DNA of 5,285 nt from Anaerolineaceae bacterium. Its GTDB lineage: Bacteria > Chloroflexota > Anaerolineae > Anaerolineales > Anaerolineaceae. Positions within the stretch are counted from its first letter, which is position 1; each line of letters begins with the position of its first letter. The notes beneath the pieces were generated by a model that saw only the letters and a program-made list of their open reading frames with translations, was not told where the DNA came from and did not search any database. The position numbers and the translations under genes are program-made. Below, piece after piece: positions 1 to 5,285 of this stretch. The DNA lies in NCBI GenBank assembly GCA_030620065.1, contig JAUXFJ010000132.1, forward strand, positions 1 through 5,285. Direction: 5' to 3'.

Positions 1-412
1 ACAACAGTGCATCCACGACGCGCATGATCAATTCGTCAGCCCATCCGTTAAGCAAACCAAGCACGATGCCCAACAAGCCACCCCATACTATGGCGATTAC
101 AATAGCGATCAGGGTGACGACTAAAGTAACCCGACCGCCCAACATGGAGCGGGAAAATACATCTCGACCAAGTTTATCAGTTCCAAAGATATGTTCCGCC
201 GATGGATCTTGATTTCTGATCTCAGCATTCATCTCAAACGGATCCTTGGGTATCCAATAAGTGGAGGTCACCGCGATGAGGATATGCAAAATGATCAGGG
301 TCAATCCAAGCATGCCTGCCCAGGATCTGCGTAAATTCTCCCAGGTTTCCGCTAATGGACTGCGGCGTTTGACTGTTGTCGTACCCTCAGCAGTTGGTGA
401 TGCTACTGTCAT
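1..412 (-). CDS. ABC transporter permease, DppC/OppC class (partial, 3' end beyond window)
   Basis: Inner-membrane permease subunit of a peptide/nickel-class ABC importer. Only the first 137 codons are present; the gene runs off the left edge. The translation starts MTVASPTAEG and has a cytoplasmic N-terminal tail (about 1-32), a first membrane helix (about 33-53), then the DppC hallmark segment around residues 74-97 with HIFGTDKLGRDVFSR. A second hydrophobic helix follows (about 98-121), then DELIMRVVDAL, where the transmembrane domain proper begins in this family. The ATG at 410-412 is chosen because GGAGG (complement at 418-422) lies 5 bases upstream. An ATG four bases earlier is out of frame. 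It follows the DppB-class gene by 51 bases on the same strand, the usual B-C order, so the two should form the heterodimeric pore. The substrate cannot be told: no binding protein or ATPase is in view, and they may lie further left. Confidence 0.93.
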   Translation of the reverse strand, partial: MTVASPTAEGTTTVKRRSPLAETWENLRRSWAGMLGLTLIILHILIAVTSTYWIPKDPFEMNAEIRNQDPSAEHIFGTDKLGRDVFSRSMLGGRVTLVVTLIAIVIAIVWGGLLGIVLGLLNGWADELIMRVVDALL

Positions 413-417
413 ACATG

Positions 418-422
418 CCTCC
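418..422 (-). promoter_or_regulatory. Shine-Dalgarno GGAGG of the DppC-class gene
   Basis: On the minus strand GGAGG is followed by CATGT and then the ATG at 412-410. It decides between two overlapping ATGs (416-414 and 412-410): only the second opens the permease frame. Confidence 0.75.
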
Positions 423-463
423 GAGATTAGAAAATACCGGCAGAATACTAATAAATTCGCGAC

Positions 464-1417
464 CTAATGTCCGCGCGCGGTTCTCAACTTAGGATTGAGA
501 ACCATAGGCAGTACGTCTGCAATTAAATTCAATGAAATATAGACGACAGCCAAAATGATGGCGATTCCCTGGACCAAAGCTAAGTCCCGGTCAGTGATAG
601 CAGCAATCATGAGCTTCCCGATGCCGGGGTAGTTGAAAACAGTCTCAATGATGGCAACACCACCGAGTAACCAGGCGAGTGTCAGGGCAACGACATTTAT
701 CGTGGGCAGCATGGCGTTGGGTAAGGCATGTTTAAAAACAATCTGCCAGTATGGCACACCTTTCAAACGTGCCATCTGTACGTAATCACTCGTCAGCACA
801 TCGATCATATTGGTTCGTACTAAGCGCAAAATATGAGCCACCATGATCAGAGTCAGAGTGATAATGGGCAAAACTATATTCGGCAATAATTCAATAACGG
901 GAACATCCGAGGGGACCAGCGTGATCGCCGGGAACCACTCCAGGCGGATTGCGAAAATATATATCAATATCGTCGCAGTGACGAATCCTGGCAAGGTCAT
1001 ACCAACAATTGAGGTAGTTGAAACAAAGACGTCCGGCCATTTATCTCGCATCAGACCCGCAATAACACCTAATACGATCGCCAACGGTATGCCTACCAGC
1101 GCGGCAGCGGTAGCCAATACAACTGTATTGCGAAAGCGGTTGCCGATTAGTTCAGCAACAGGTTTCCTTTTGGCCATCGAGTCCCCTAAGTCTCCTTTTA
1201 TTACCCCTCCTATCCAGTCCAAGTATCGTTGGTGAACTGGGGCATTGAGACCGAACTTTTCTCGCAAAGCAGCTAAACTTTCCGGAGTCGCCGATTGGCC
1301 AAGATAAGCAGTTGCCATATCTCCCGGTAACGCTTCTACACCCATGAATATAATCAATGAGATGATGAAGAGGGTCACCACGGCAAGAAATATTCTGCGA
1401 CCAACGAGAGAAGTCAT
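464..1417 (-). CDS. ABC transporter permease, DppB/OppB class
   Basis: Inner-membrane permease of a dipeptide/oligopeptide/nickel-type ABC importer, 317 residues, the normal length for DppB-like proteins. The first helix is at about 9-29 and is followed by LPGD (30-33). The family's periplasmic segment TPESLAALREKFGLNAPVHQRYLDW spans 44-68 (two abutting pieces, TPESLAALREKFG and LNAPVHQRYLDW). Next come KGDLGDS (74-80) and further helices near 97-122, 132-160, 178-200, 238-258 and 281-302. The EAA loop that docks on the ATPase is at about 211-238 (DYVQMARLKG, then HALPNAMLP). ETVFNYPGIGKL (258-269) is another family signature. The ATG at 1415-1417 has GGAG seven bases upstream. The gene starts 53 bases after the TetR gene and is followed by the DppC-class gene, suggesting one transcript. 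Family assignment is secure; substrate (peptide, nickel, opine or glycoside) is not. Confidence 0.96.
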   Translation of the reverse strand: MTSLVGRRIFLAVVTLFIISLIIFMGVEALPGDMATAYLGQSATPESLAALREKFGLNAPVHQRYLDWIGGVIKGDLGDSMAKRKPVAELIGNRFRNTVVLATAAALVGIPLAIVLGVIAGLMRDKWPDVFVSTTSIVGMTLPGFVTATILIYIFAIRLEWFPAITLVPSDVPVIELLPNIVLPIITLTLIMVAHILRLVRTNMIDVLTSDYVQMARLKGVPYWQIVFKHALPNAMLPTINVVALTLAWLLGGVAIIETVFNYPGIGKLMIAAITDRDLALVQGIAIILAVVYISLNLIADVLPMVLNPKLRTARGH

Positions 1418-1470
1418 CTTCTATCTCCATTAACTTTGATGGTATTTATACATGTCATATTTTAATCACA

Positions 1471-2103
1471 CTATATTTCCAATAGATGGTCTTTCACATT
1501 CAGATCTACCAGTGATTCAACCGGTGCCAACCCATCCAAGTATAAAATCAATGAGTTGATCGATTTATCAAGGCTATCATTGGATTTATCCACGCCAAAT
1601 AATACCGAAGCACCAATCATCCCGGAAAAAATCATCTCTGTTGCCCGATCTGTATTAACTTCAGCTCGTAAATCACCCAGCTCTTTCCCCTCTTCCAATA
1701 AATTCTTCAACATCCTTTTCAGTCCAAGAAACCCAACCGCGACTTCTTTCATCAGGTCAGGACGCTGGTCATCTAATTCAACTGAAAGAGTCACGAAAAT
1801 GCATCCGCCTGGAAAATTAAAATCATCCTTCAGATATCTATCCCGGTAATTCTCCAAAATTTTTCTTATCTTGCCCTTTGGACTTTCAATCTCCTCCAAG
1901 CCAAAGAGAACTTTTTCGCGCCAAATACTCTGGGCGATGGCTAACACCTCGTAAAACAGGTCTTCCTTGCTCTCGAAGTGATTGTAGAATCCACCTTTGG
2001 AGGTATCCGCCGCCCGCAGAATATCTGAGATTGACGTGTTGAGGTAACCCTTAGTCGAAAACAGTTTTAATGACTCATGATTAATTCTGTCTTTTAATGT
2101 CAT
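1471..2103 (-). CDS. TetR/AcrR-family transcriptional repressor
   Basis: DNA-binding repressor of 210 residues, typical for TetR. The N-terminal helix-turn-helix domain covers about 3-54, with recognition segment TSKGGFYNHF (34-43) followed by SKEDLFYEVL. The C-terminal ligand and dimer domain (about 60-195) contains GGCIFVTLSVELDDQRPDL (99-117), resembling the GC-containing segment of the NemR/AcuR/YxaF-like group. C101 is the only cysteine. I choose the ATG at 2101-2103 rather than the in-frame ATG at 2149-2151. The longer form would add 16 residues encoded by the operator, its ATG overlaps the predicted -10 box, and the paralogue at 5104 starts at the equivalent residue. The start lacks a strong Shine-Dalgarno (AAGG, 9 bases away). 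It probably represses its own promoter and, through it, the downstream permease genes. The ligand is unknown. Confidence 0.95.
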   Translation of the reverse strand: MTLKDRINHESLKLFSTKGYLNTSISDILRAADTSKGGFYNHFESKEDLFYEVLAIAQSIWREKVLFGLEEIESPKGKIRKILENYRDRYLKDDFNFPGGCIFVTLSVELDDQRPDLMKEVAVGFLGLKRMLKNLLEEGKELGDLRAEVNTDRATEMIFSGMIGASVLFGVDKSNDSLDKSINSLILYLDGLAPVESLVDLNVKDHLLEI

Positions 2104-2122
2104 TTGGGAAAACCTTGAAACT

Positions 2123-2144
2123 AGAGACCGACGGGTCGGTCTCT
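2123..2144. promoter_or_regulatory. TetR operator 1, 10-bp inverted repeat
   Basis: Perfect arms AGAGACCGAC and GTCGGTCTCT are separated by GG, so the site is 22 bp. It lies just 5' of the TetR start codon at 2103 and immediately downstream of the predicted -10 box, covering roughly -4 to +18, an ideal place for autorepression. Its core matches the operator before the second TetR gene. GACC/GGTC cores are known for some TetR regulators such as NemR and LmrA/YxaF (recalled, not checked). Confidence 0.85.
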
Positions 2145-2146
2145 TT

Positions 2147-2175
2147 AGCATAGCACGATTTTTAGGTGTAATTCA
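2147..2175 (-). promoter_or_regulatory. Predicted promoter of the TetR-permease operon
   Basis: On the minus strand an extended -10, TGCTATGCT (hexamer TATGCT at 2152-2147), ends just before the operator. At 17 bases spacing the -35 is TGAATT (2175-2170), a poor match. The predicted transcription start is near 2140. The weak -35 next to a CRP-type palindrome suggests activator dependence. Confidence 0.5.
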
Positions 2176-2191
2176 TGTGACAAATATCACA
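2176..2191. promoter_or_regulatory. CRP-type binding site (TGTGA-N6-TCACA)
   Basis: TGTGACAAATATCACA matches the classic CRP half-sites perfectly, and the arms extend one more base on each side (A...T at 2175 and 2192). Its centre (2183.5) falls about 43 bases upstream of the start predicted for the TetR operon, close to a class II activator position. A CRP/FNR-superfamily regulator with CRP-like specificity is the likely ligand. FNR would prefer TTGAT-N4-ATCAA. Confidence 0.6.
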
Positions 2192-2308
2192 TCTCACATA
2201 TGACTTTTGTTTATTTTCAACTTTAACTGATTTAACGAAACGTTTAGATCCAGAATTTATTCCCCACTATCTGCTCAATGATGATAGGAAATTGTGGATT
2301 GAGAGTGT

Positions 2309-2337
2309 TTGATTACCTACAAATTCTATGCTATTCT
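2309..2337 (+). promoter_or_regulatory. Predicted promoter of the lipoprotein gene
   Basis: TTGATT (2309-2314), a 17-base spacer, and TATTCT (2332-2337) preceded by TGC make an extended -10 promoter. The predicted start is near 2344, about 29 bases before the CTG start and downstream of the ATG at 2328, which would therefore not be in the transcript. Confidence 0.55.
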
Positions 2338-2357
2338 TAATATTGAATCCAAATTTC

Positions 2358-2366
2358 AAAGGAGGG
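2358..2366 (+). promoter_or_regulatory. Strong Shine-Dalgarno deciding a CTG start
   Basis: AAAGGAGGG is close to a full complement of the 16S 3' end. From GGAGG (2361-2365) there are 7 bases to CTG at 2373. No ATG, GTG or TTG lies in frame at usable spacing, so this site argues for initiation at CTG. Confidence 0.7.
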
Positions 2367-2372
2367 TTACCA

Positions 2373-2837
2373 CTGACTCGCCTAATCTTATTATCTATCT
2401 CGTTGCTGATATTGGTGGTGTCATGCTCTGTAAATGGGGGACCTGGTGAAGAGACTGTTGACTCAACACAACGGTGGTTAAGCGCCAAATGTCCACCCAC
2501 TGAGGTATGCGGACCGCAAACGAATCCAGAAACCTTGGTCATAGCCTGGCTCGAAGCCAGCCATAATGGGCTGTGCAGCGTTCTGACCAAGTACACCTCT
2601 CCACAGAGCACAAAGATTGTTAACGATTATTGTGGAAAAACCTTGAGCTATAAGATCAATTCTATTGAGATCAAAGACTCACTCGGTGATATTGACGGCA
2701 AACAAATCCTGATAGAAGCTATCATCCTTGGGAATTTAGAATTCACCCGAAATGGGGAAAACCATTCCCTGCAGAAATGGTCGCTAATCGTCGAAGATAT
2801 TGGTGGTAAATGGTTTGTAATCGAAGGATATCATTAG
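2373..2837 (+). CDS. Small secreted lipoprotein, unknown function (CTG start)
   Basis: From the CTG at 2373 the product is 154 residues and begins with a compact lipoprotein signal: an Arg at 3, a hydrophobic core (4-16) and lipobox VVSC with the lipidated Cys at 18. Ser at the next position would not act as an Asp-type inner-membrane retention signal. The mature part has four more cysteines (40, 46, 68, 87), enough for two disulfides. After a short linker, PETLVIAWLEA (52-62) and the C-terminal strand-like stretch ending WSLIVEDIGGKWFVIEGYH (136-154) resemble small NTF2-like/DUF4878-type lipoproteins; that fold is only an inference. An in-frame ATG at 2328 would add 15 residues before the signal peptide and sits inside the predicted promoter, so I reject it. 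The gene is divergent from the TetR operon and appears monocistronic. Its role is unknown. Confidence 0.78.
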   Translation: MTRLILLSISLLILVVSCSVNGGPGEETVDSTQRWLSAKCPPTEVCGPQTNPETLVIAWLEASHNGLCSVLTKYTSPQSTKIVNDYCGKTLSYKINSIEIKDSLGDIDGKQILIEAIILGNLEFTRNGENHSLQKWSLIVEDIGGKWFVIEGYH

Positions 2838-3186
2838 GGGGATAATGAGATATCTGTAATAGACTCCAATGAATAGAAAATATACAAAGCGGGAATTAGT
2901 CTCAATTAAAGAAACCCACTATGACACAACGAAGTAACTTTTCTTCTGACTTCTCAAATATCCAAATTTTGATCAGAAGCTGGGTGTATGGCTATCTCGT
3001 CATTCCAATTCTCGCCAAAGGGTCGAAGAGAAAATCTGTCGCCAACGCCTCTGAGAATGCAGGTTATTCATTGGTGGTTAAATAATAGAAATTTCCGGAA
3101 GTTGATTGAAAAAAGGAGTAAGATAACCGAAGCAATATCGGACAAAGACCAAAAAGTGCATAGACTAATAGAACACTTTGATTAGT
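2838..3186. other. Gene-poor stretch with two doubtful short ORFs
   Basis: No convincing gene or terminator is seen. Two overlapping plus-strand frames are open. The first, 2921-3085 (54 codons, starting MTQRSNFSSD), has no Shine-Dalgarno. The second, 2988-3185 (65 codons, starting MAISSFQFSP and ending VHRLIEHFD), has a charged C-terminal half but no clear ribosome site and no recognisable family. They may be chance frames or debris of a decayed gene. Confidence 0.4.
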
Positions 3187-3233
3187 ACACGCCTCATATG
3201 TGTAACAAACTGATTATTGGACGAGAAGGAAAA

Positions 3234-3250
3234 TGGTTGTAGCACAACCA
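3234..3250. repeat. Inverted repeat, candidate operator of the flavoenzyme gene
   Basis: TGGTTGTAGCACAACCA has perfect 7-bp arms around a 3-base centre. It sits across the -35 and spacer region of the predicted promoter, with its right end 4 bases before the -10 hexamer. The sequence is unrelated to the two TetR operators, so another regulator would be expected. No T-run follows, so a terminator is unlikely. Confidence 0.5.
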
Positions 3251-3251
3251 A

Positions 3252-3260
3252 TGTTATAGT
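3252..3260 (+). promoter_or_regulatory. Predicted extended -10 promoter of the flavoenzyme gene
   Basis: TGTTATAGT contains TATAGT (3255-3260) with the TG extension. No good -35 is found at 16-18 bases (AATGGT at 17). The predicted start is near 3267, giving a leader of about 54 bases. Confidence 0.45.
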
Positions 3261-3320
3261 CTACCGTACTACACATGGAGAGTTTGCGACAAAAAATGCA
3301 AAAGCTTGGAGTTAAATTCA

Positions 3321-4598
3321 ATGAAATCAATCCATGAAACAGTTGACGTTGTTATCGCAGGCGGAGGAACGGCTGGACACGTGGCAGCAATTCAAGCCGC
3401 CAGAGCTGGGGTGACCACCTCGGTTATTGAAGCTGGGAGCATGTTAGGCGGCACCATGACTGCTGGTGGTGTGTATATGCCGAACCACTTTTTCAGCCCG
3501 CATGGCCCTGTTGTACAGGGTATTCCGTGGGAGCTATATACCAAAACAAAGGAAATAGAAGGGCTTGAGGTTCCTGATTACAGAAAAAGAAGGCCGGCAG
3601 AATCTCCTGGACATTACAGCTATATCAACATCCCAATTTATTCAGCCGTGGCGGAGGAAGAAGCTTTGCATGCTGGAGTGATCCTTCATTACCATGAGTT
3701 TATTGCAGATATTCAAGCTGTTGGAGGTTTTTGGGAGATCACTTCCTATGGTCGCGGAGTCCAGCGCATTACGAAGGCGAAGGAGATAATTGATTGTTCT
3801 GGAGATGCTGATATTGTGAGATTGCTGGGGCTAGAAGTACTTAAATCTAAAGTTACGCAGCCTGGCGCTCTCCAGTATAAGATTGAAGACATTGAGTATG
3901 AGCAGGTATGGAAGGAAGAAGTTCAAACCATATATGAGGAAGCCATGGAAAGTGGCGATTTGAAACAAGGCGACTTTGCTTACGCGAACATGGAGCCCTT
4001 CAAATATTATCTTGATCACGGCGGTCACAACGCAACCCATATTTATAATGCCAACACCTACGATGCTGATGGACAAACGCGGGCGAATATCGAAGGGCGG
4101 GAGCGAATGCTGCGCATGTTTAAGTTCGTCAGAACCTCAATTCCAGGGGGAGAAAGAGCTGTGCTTAAGATGATGGCTCCACATGCGCTCGCTCGAGAAA
4201 CGTTCCACGCTCTGGGGGAATATGTGATTACCAGAGATGATTTTATCAATGCAGTCGATTTTGAAGATAAGGTGTGTAATGCCTTCAACTATGTCGATAT
4301 GCACAGTCAGGAAATAGGCTGTGAGGTCCAGTTTTTGGAGTCAGATGATCTTCTCCCCAAGGTTCCGTACAGGGCGCTAATTCCTAAGGGCAGCTGGAGA
4401 ATAACCGTTGCGGGGCGAAATGTATCAGCAAACCGGGTCGCCTTTGCCGGAATCCGAGCCCAATGCACCTGTATGTCAATGGGGCAGGCAATGGGCGCCG
4501 CAGCTGCGCTGGCGGTACAAAGAGGGGTTACCTCCAGGGAAGTTAATAGTCAAGACATTGTTGCCTTAACGGTTGAGCATGGCGCAGTACCTGTATAA
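3321..4598 (+). CDS. FAD-dependent oxidoreductase, FAD_oxidored type
   Basis: Cytoplasmic flavoprotein of 425 residues. The N-terminal dinucleotide-binding fold is clear: VDVVIAGGGTAG (8-19), Glu37 at the end of strand 2 for the FAD ribose, then LGGTMTAGG (42-50). A strand-end motif IDCSGDAD (about 157-164) is the second FAD contact typical of these enzymes. The C-terminal signature VPYRALIPKG (348-357), VAGRNVSA (363-370) and CTCMSMGQAMGAAAALA (382-398) matches the group annotated FAD_oxidored (PF12831-like). The substrate is unknown; no electron-transfer partner or dehydrogenase lies next to it. I take the ATG at 3321, with GGAG at 3308-3311 nine bases upstream. A TTG at 3306 in the same frame would overlap that Shine-Dalgarno. 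It appears monocistronic, with its own promoter and inverted repeat. Members of this group are often found near sugar or polyol catabolic genes and peptide or sugar importers, but no pathway can be assigned here. Confidence 0.92.
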   Translation: MKSIHETVDVVIAGGGTAGHVAAIQAARAGVTTSVIEAGSMLGGTMTAGGVYMPNHFFSPHGPVVQGIPWELYTKTKEIEGLEVPDYRKRRPAESPGHYSYINIPIYSAVAEEEALHAGVILHYHEFIADIQAVGGFWEITSYGRGVQRITKAKEIIDCSGDADIVRLLGLEVLKSKVTQPGALQYKIEDIEYEQVWKEEVQTIYEEAMESGDLKQGDFAYANMEPFKYYLDHGGHNATHIYNANTYDADGQTRANIEGRERMLRMFKFVRTSIPGGERAVLKMMAPHALARETFHALGEYVITRDDFINAVDFEDKVCNAFNYVDMHSQEIGCEVQFLESDDLLPKVPYRALIPKGSWRITVAGRNVSANRVAFAGIRAQCTCMSMGQAMGAAAALAVQRGVTSREVNSQDIVALTVEHGAVPV

Positions 4599-5018
4599 AA
4601 TTTTTTAACTAAAGCATGAATAATACAATGCAATTTCTCAGACATCACGTCACGTTGGGAGCAACAACCAGGAAAGAAATCTCTGCTGCATCCCCGGGTG
4701 CAATCGCACAATTCATTATTGAACTACACTTGACTATGGGGATGGGTCGCGAAAGAGGTTGCTTCGCTGGCATTGGAGTCACCAAATTCCTCACTTAGCA
4801 GGTAACCCACGCCGTTGACCAGTTATAGTTAGAAAATCATTTAATAAGATATAAAAAATAGTTCTCACAAAAAAAGAACACATTACCCAAGAAGTTATTT
4901 GACAGCGCGATTTGTCTTCATGGGGGATGTAATTTTTAGCAAGAGAAGATAAAATCGAGTTTCCAGCACCACTTTCCCACAATTATATATAGTTTTCAAT
5001 CAAATTAATAACTTTCAG
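4599..5018. other. Intergenic stretch, no convincing gene
   Basis: About 400 bases between the flavoenzyme and the second TetR promoter. A 60-codon plus frame (4616-4798, starting MNNTMQFLRH) and a 63-codon minus frame (4791-4982) are open. Neither has a ribosome site or a recognisable sequence. The part from about 4830 is AT-rich and contains one imperfect hairpin (4886-4924). Confidence 0.5.
4886..4924. repeat. Imperfect inverted repeat, possible weak terminator
   Basis: CCCAAGAAG (4886-4894) and CTTCATGGG (4916-4924) pair at 8 of 9 positions around a 21-base loop. A run of five T follows at 4933-4937, but 8 bases after the stem and with few GC pairs. It could end transcripts from the flavoenzyme gene about 290 bases upstream, or be chance. 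Confidence 0.25.
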
Positions 5019-5047
5019 TTGACAATACTTGTGAATTAATGTATTAT
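5019..5047 (+). promoter_or_regulatory. Strong sigma-70-type promoter of the second TetR gene
   Basis: TTGACA (5019-5024), a 17-base spacer and TATTAT (5042-5047) are a consensus -35 and a five-of-six -10. The predicted start is near 5054, giving a leader of about 50 bases that contains the operator. Confidence 0.8.
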
Positions 5048-5062
5048 GTAGCCAGAAAAACA

Positions 5063-5078
5063 GACAGACCGGTCTGTC
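5063..5078. promoter_or_regulatory. TetR operator 2, perfect 16-bp palindrome
   Basis: GACAGACCGGTCTGTC is fully self-complementary. It lies at about +10 to +25 of the predicted transcript, between the promoter and the TetR start, as expected for an autoregulatory operator. Aligned by centre with the site at 2123-2144, both fit GAC-N-GAC-N-GGTC-N-GTC. Confidence 0.87.
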
Positions 5079-5103
5079 CTATACCTACCCAAATAATCCA
5101 AAT

Positions 5104-5285
5104 ATGCCATTAAAAGACAACATCATCCACGAAGCCCAAAAACTTTTTTCCCTTAATGGTTTTTTGAGTACAGGGATCAACGATATCATCGCTGCTTCTG
5201 GGACATCCAAGGGCGGATTCTATAATCATTTTTCCAGTAAAGAAGACCTTTTCTACGCAGTCCTGTCCGAATCTCAAACGATTTG
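5104..5285 (+). CDS. TetR/AcrR-family transcriptional repressor (partial, 3' end beyond window)
   Basis: First 60 codons of a second TetR regulator, cut by the window edge. The protein begins MPLKDNIIHEAQKLF and contains the whole helix-turn-helix domain: a first helix at about 3-16, TGINDIIAASG (23-33) and the recognition segment TSKGGFYNHF (34-43), then SSKEDLFYAVL. Aligned without gaps to the TetR at 1471-2103, 39 of 60 residues are identical, including the whole recognition segment. The ligand-binding domain is outside the window, so the signal cannot be inferred. The ATG at 5104 has no clear Shine-Dalgarno, only an AC-rich leader; the alignment with the paralogue supports this start. A consensus promoter and palindrome sit directly upstream, pointing to strong but self-repressed expression. 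Its targets may lie to the right. Confidence 0.93.
   Translation, partial: MPLKDNIIHEAQKLFSLNGFLSTGINDIIAASGTSKGGFYNHFSSKEDLFYAVLSESQTI

Noticed and set aside
24..467. Plus-strand open frames at 24-212 and 261-467
   Set aside because: They are antisense to the clear DppC-class permease and look like no known protein.
843..1430. Open frames at 843-1235 (plus) and 1152-1430 (minus, other frame)
   Set aside because: Both overlap the DppB-class gene, whose family motifs run through the whole region.
1418..1470. Possible internal promoter for the permease genes (TATAAA on the minus strand)
   Set aside because: No usable -35 at 16-18 bases; AT-rich sequence alone explains the match.
1556..1849. 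Plus-strand open frame
   Set aside because: Antisense to the ligand-binding domain of the TetR gene; no family resemblance or ribosome site.
2104..2151. Longer TetR form starting at the ATG 2149-2151
   Set aside because: It would translate the operator, its ATG overlaps the predicted -10 box, and the paralogue at 5104 has no such extension.
2328..2372. ATG start for the lipoprotein at 2328
   Set aside because: It lies inside the predicted promoter, has no Shine-Dalgarno, and would place 15 residues ahead of a well-formed signal peptide.
2267..2611. Minus-strand 114-codon frame
   Set aside because: Opposite the lipoprotein gene, which has the better Shine-Dalgarno, promoter and signal peptide.
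3186..3204. Short inverted repeat TACAC ... GTGTA
   Set aside because: Arms are only 5 bp with a 9-base spacer and lie away from the predicted promoter; likely chance.
3831..4288. Open frames at 3831-4076 (minus), 3976-4173 (plus) and 4058-4288 (minus)
   Set aside because: All lie inside the flavoenzyme gene in other frames and show no independent signals.
4861..4879. Inverted repeat GTTCT ... AGAAC
   Set aside because: Five-bp arms around an A-run in an AT-rich stretch; not distinguishable from chance.

Overview
This window reads as part of a bacterial chromosome or large replicon from a chemoheterotroph. The base composition is mixed and slightly AT-rich by eye. Promoters look sigma-70-like and Shine-Dalgarno sites are of the GGAGG type. 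A dipeptide/oligopeptide-class ABC importer, a secreted lipoprotein and TetR regulators fit many phyla. Chloroflexota or a relative would be plausible, but the sequence alone does not settle the taxon. I see no rRNA, tRNA, CRISPR array or mobile-element gene.

Left part (1-2144, minus strand). From right to left there is a TetR-family repressor (1471-2103), a complete DppB/OppB-class permease (464-1417) and the first 137 codons of a DppC/OppC-class permease (1-412, running off the left edge). The gaps are about 53 and 51 bases and all three genes share a strand, so they look like one operon. The regulator would be the first gene, behind a promoter with a 22-bp inverted-repeat operator and, upstream of that, a perfect CRP-type palindrome.

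Middle (2145-3320). A divergent promoter drives a small lipoprotein of unknown function. Its best start is an unusual CTG codon at 2373, placed 7 bases after a near-perfect Shine-Dalgarno. The stretch 2838-3186 holds no convincing gene. Bases 3187-3320 carry an extended -10 promoter with an inverted repeat for the next gene.

Right part (3321-5285, plus strand). A 425-residue FAD-dependent oxidoreductase of the FAD_oxidored type (3321-4598) is followed by about 400 bases with no convincing gene. A strong promoter (TTGACA, 17 bases, TATTAT) and a 16-bp palindromic operator then precede a second TetR gene, which is cut by the window end after 60 codons.

The two TetR proteins are close paralogues: 39 of the first 60 residues are identical, with the same TSKGGFYNHF recognition segment. 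Their own promoters carry related operators built on GAC-N-GAC-N-GGTC-N-GTC. The simplest model is a pair of autoregulated, possibly cross-talking repressors bracketing a lipoprotein and a flavoenzyme, with one of them co-transcribed with a peptide-type importer. The single cysteine of the complete TetR sits where NemR-like regulators carry their sensor cysteine, so an electrophile or redox signal is possible but unproven. No clearly new defence or mobile system is visible. The points most worth following are the paired TetR/operator circuit, the CTG start and the CRP-type site.
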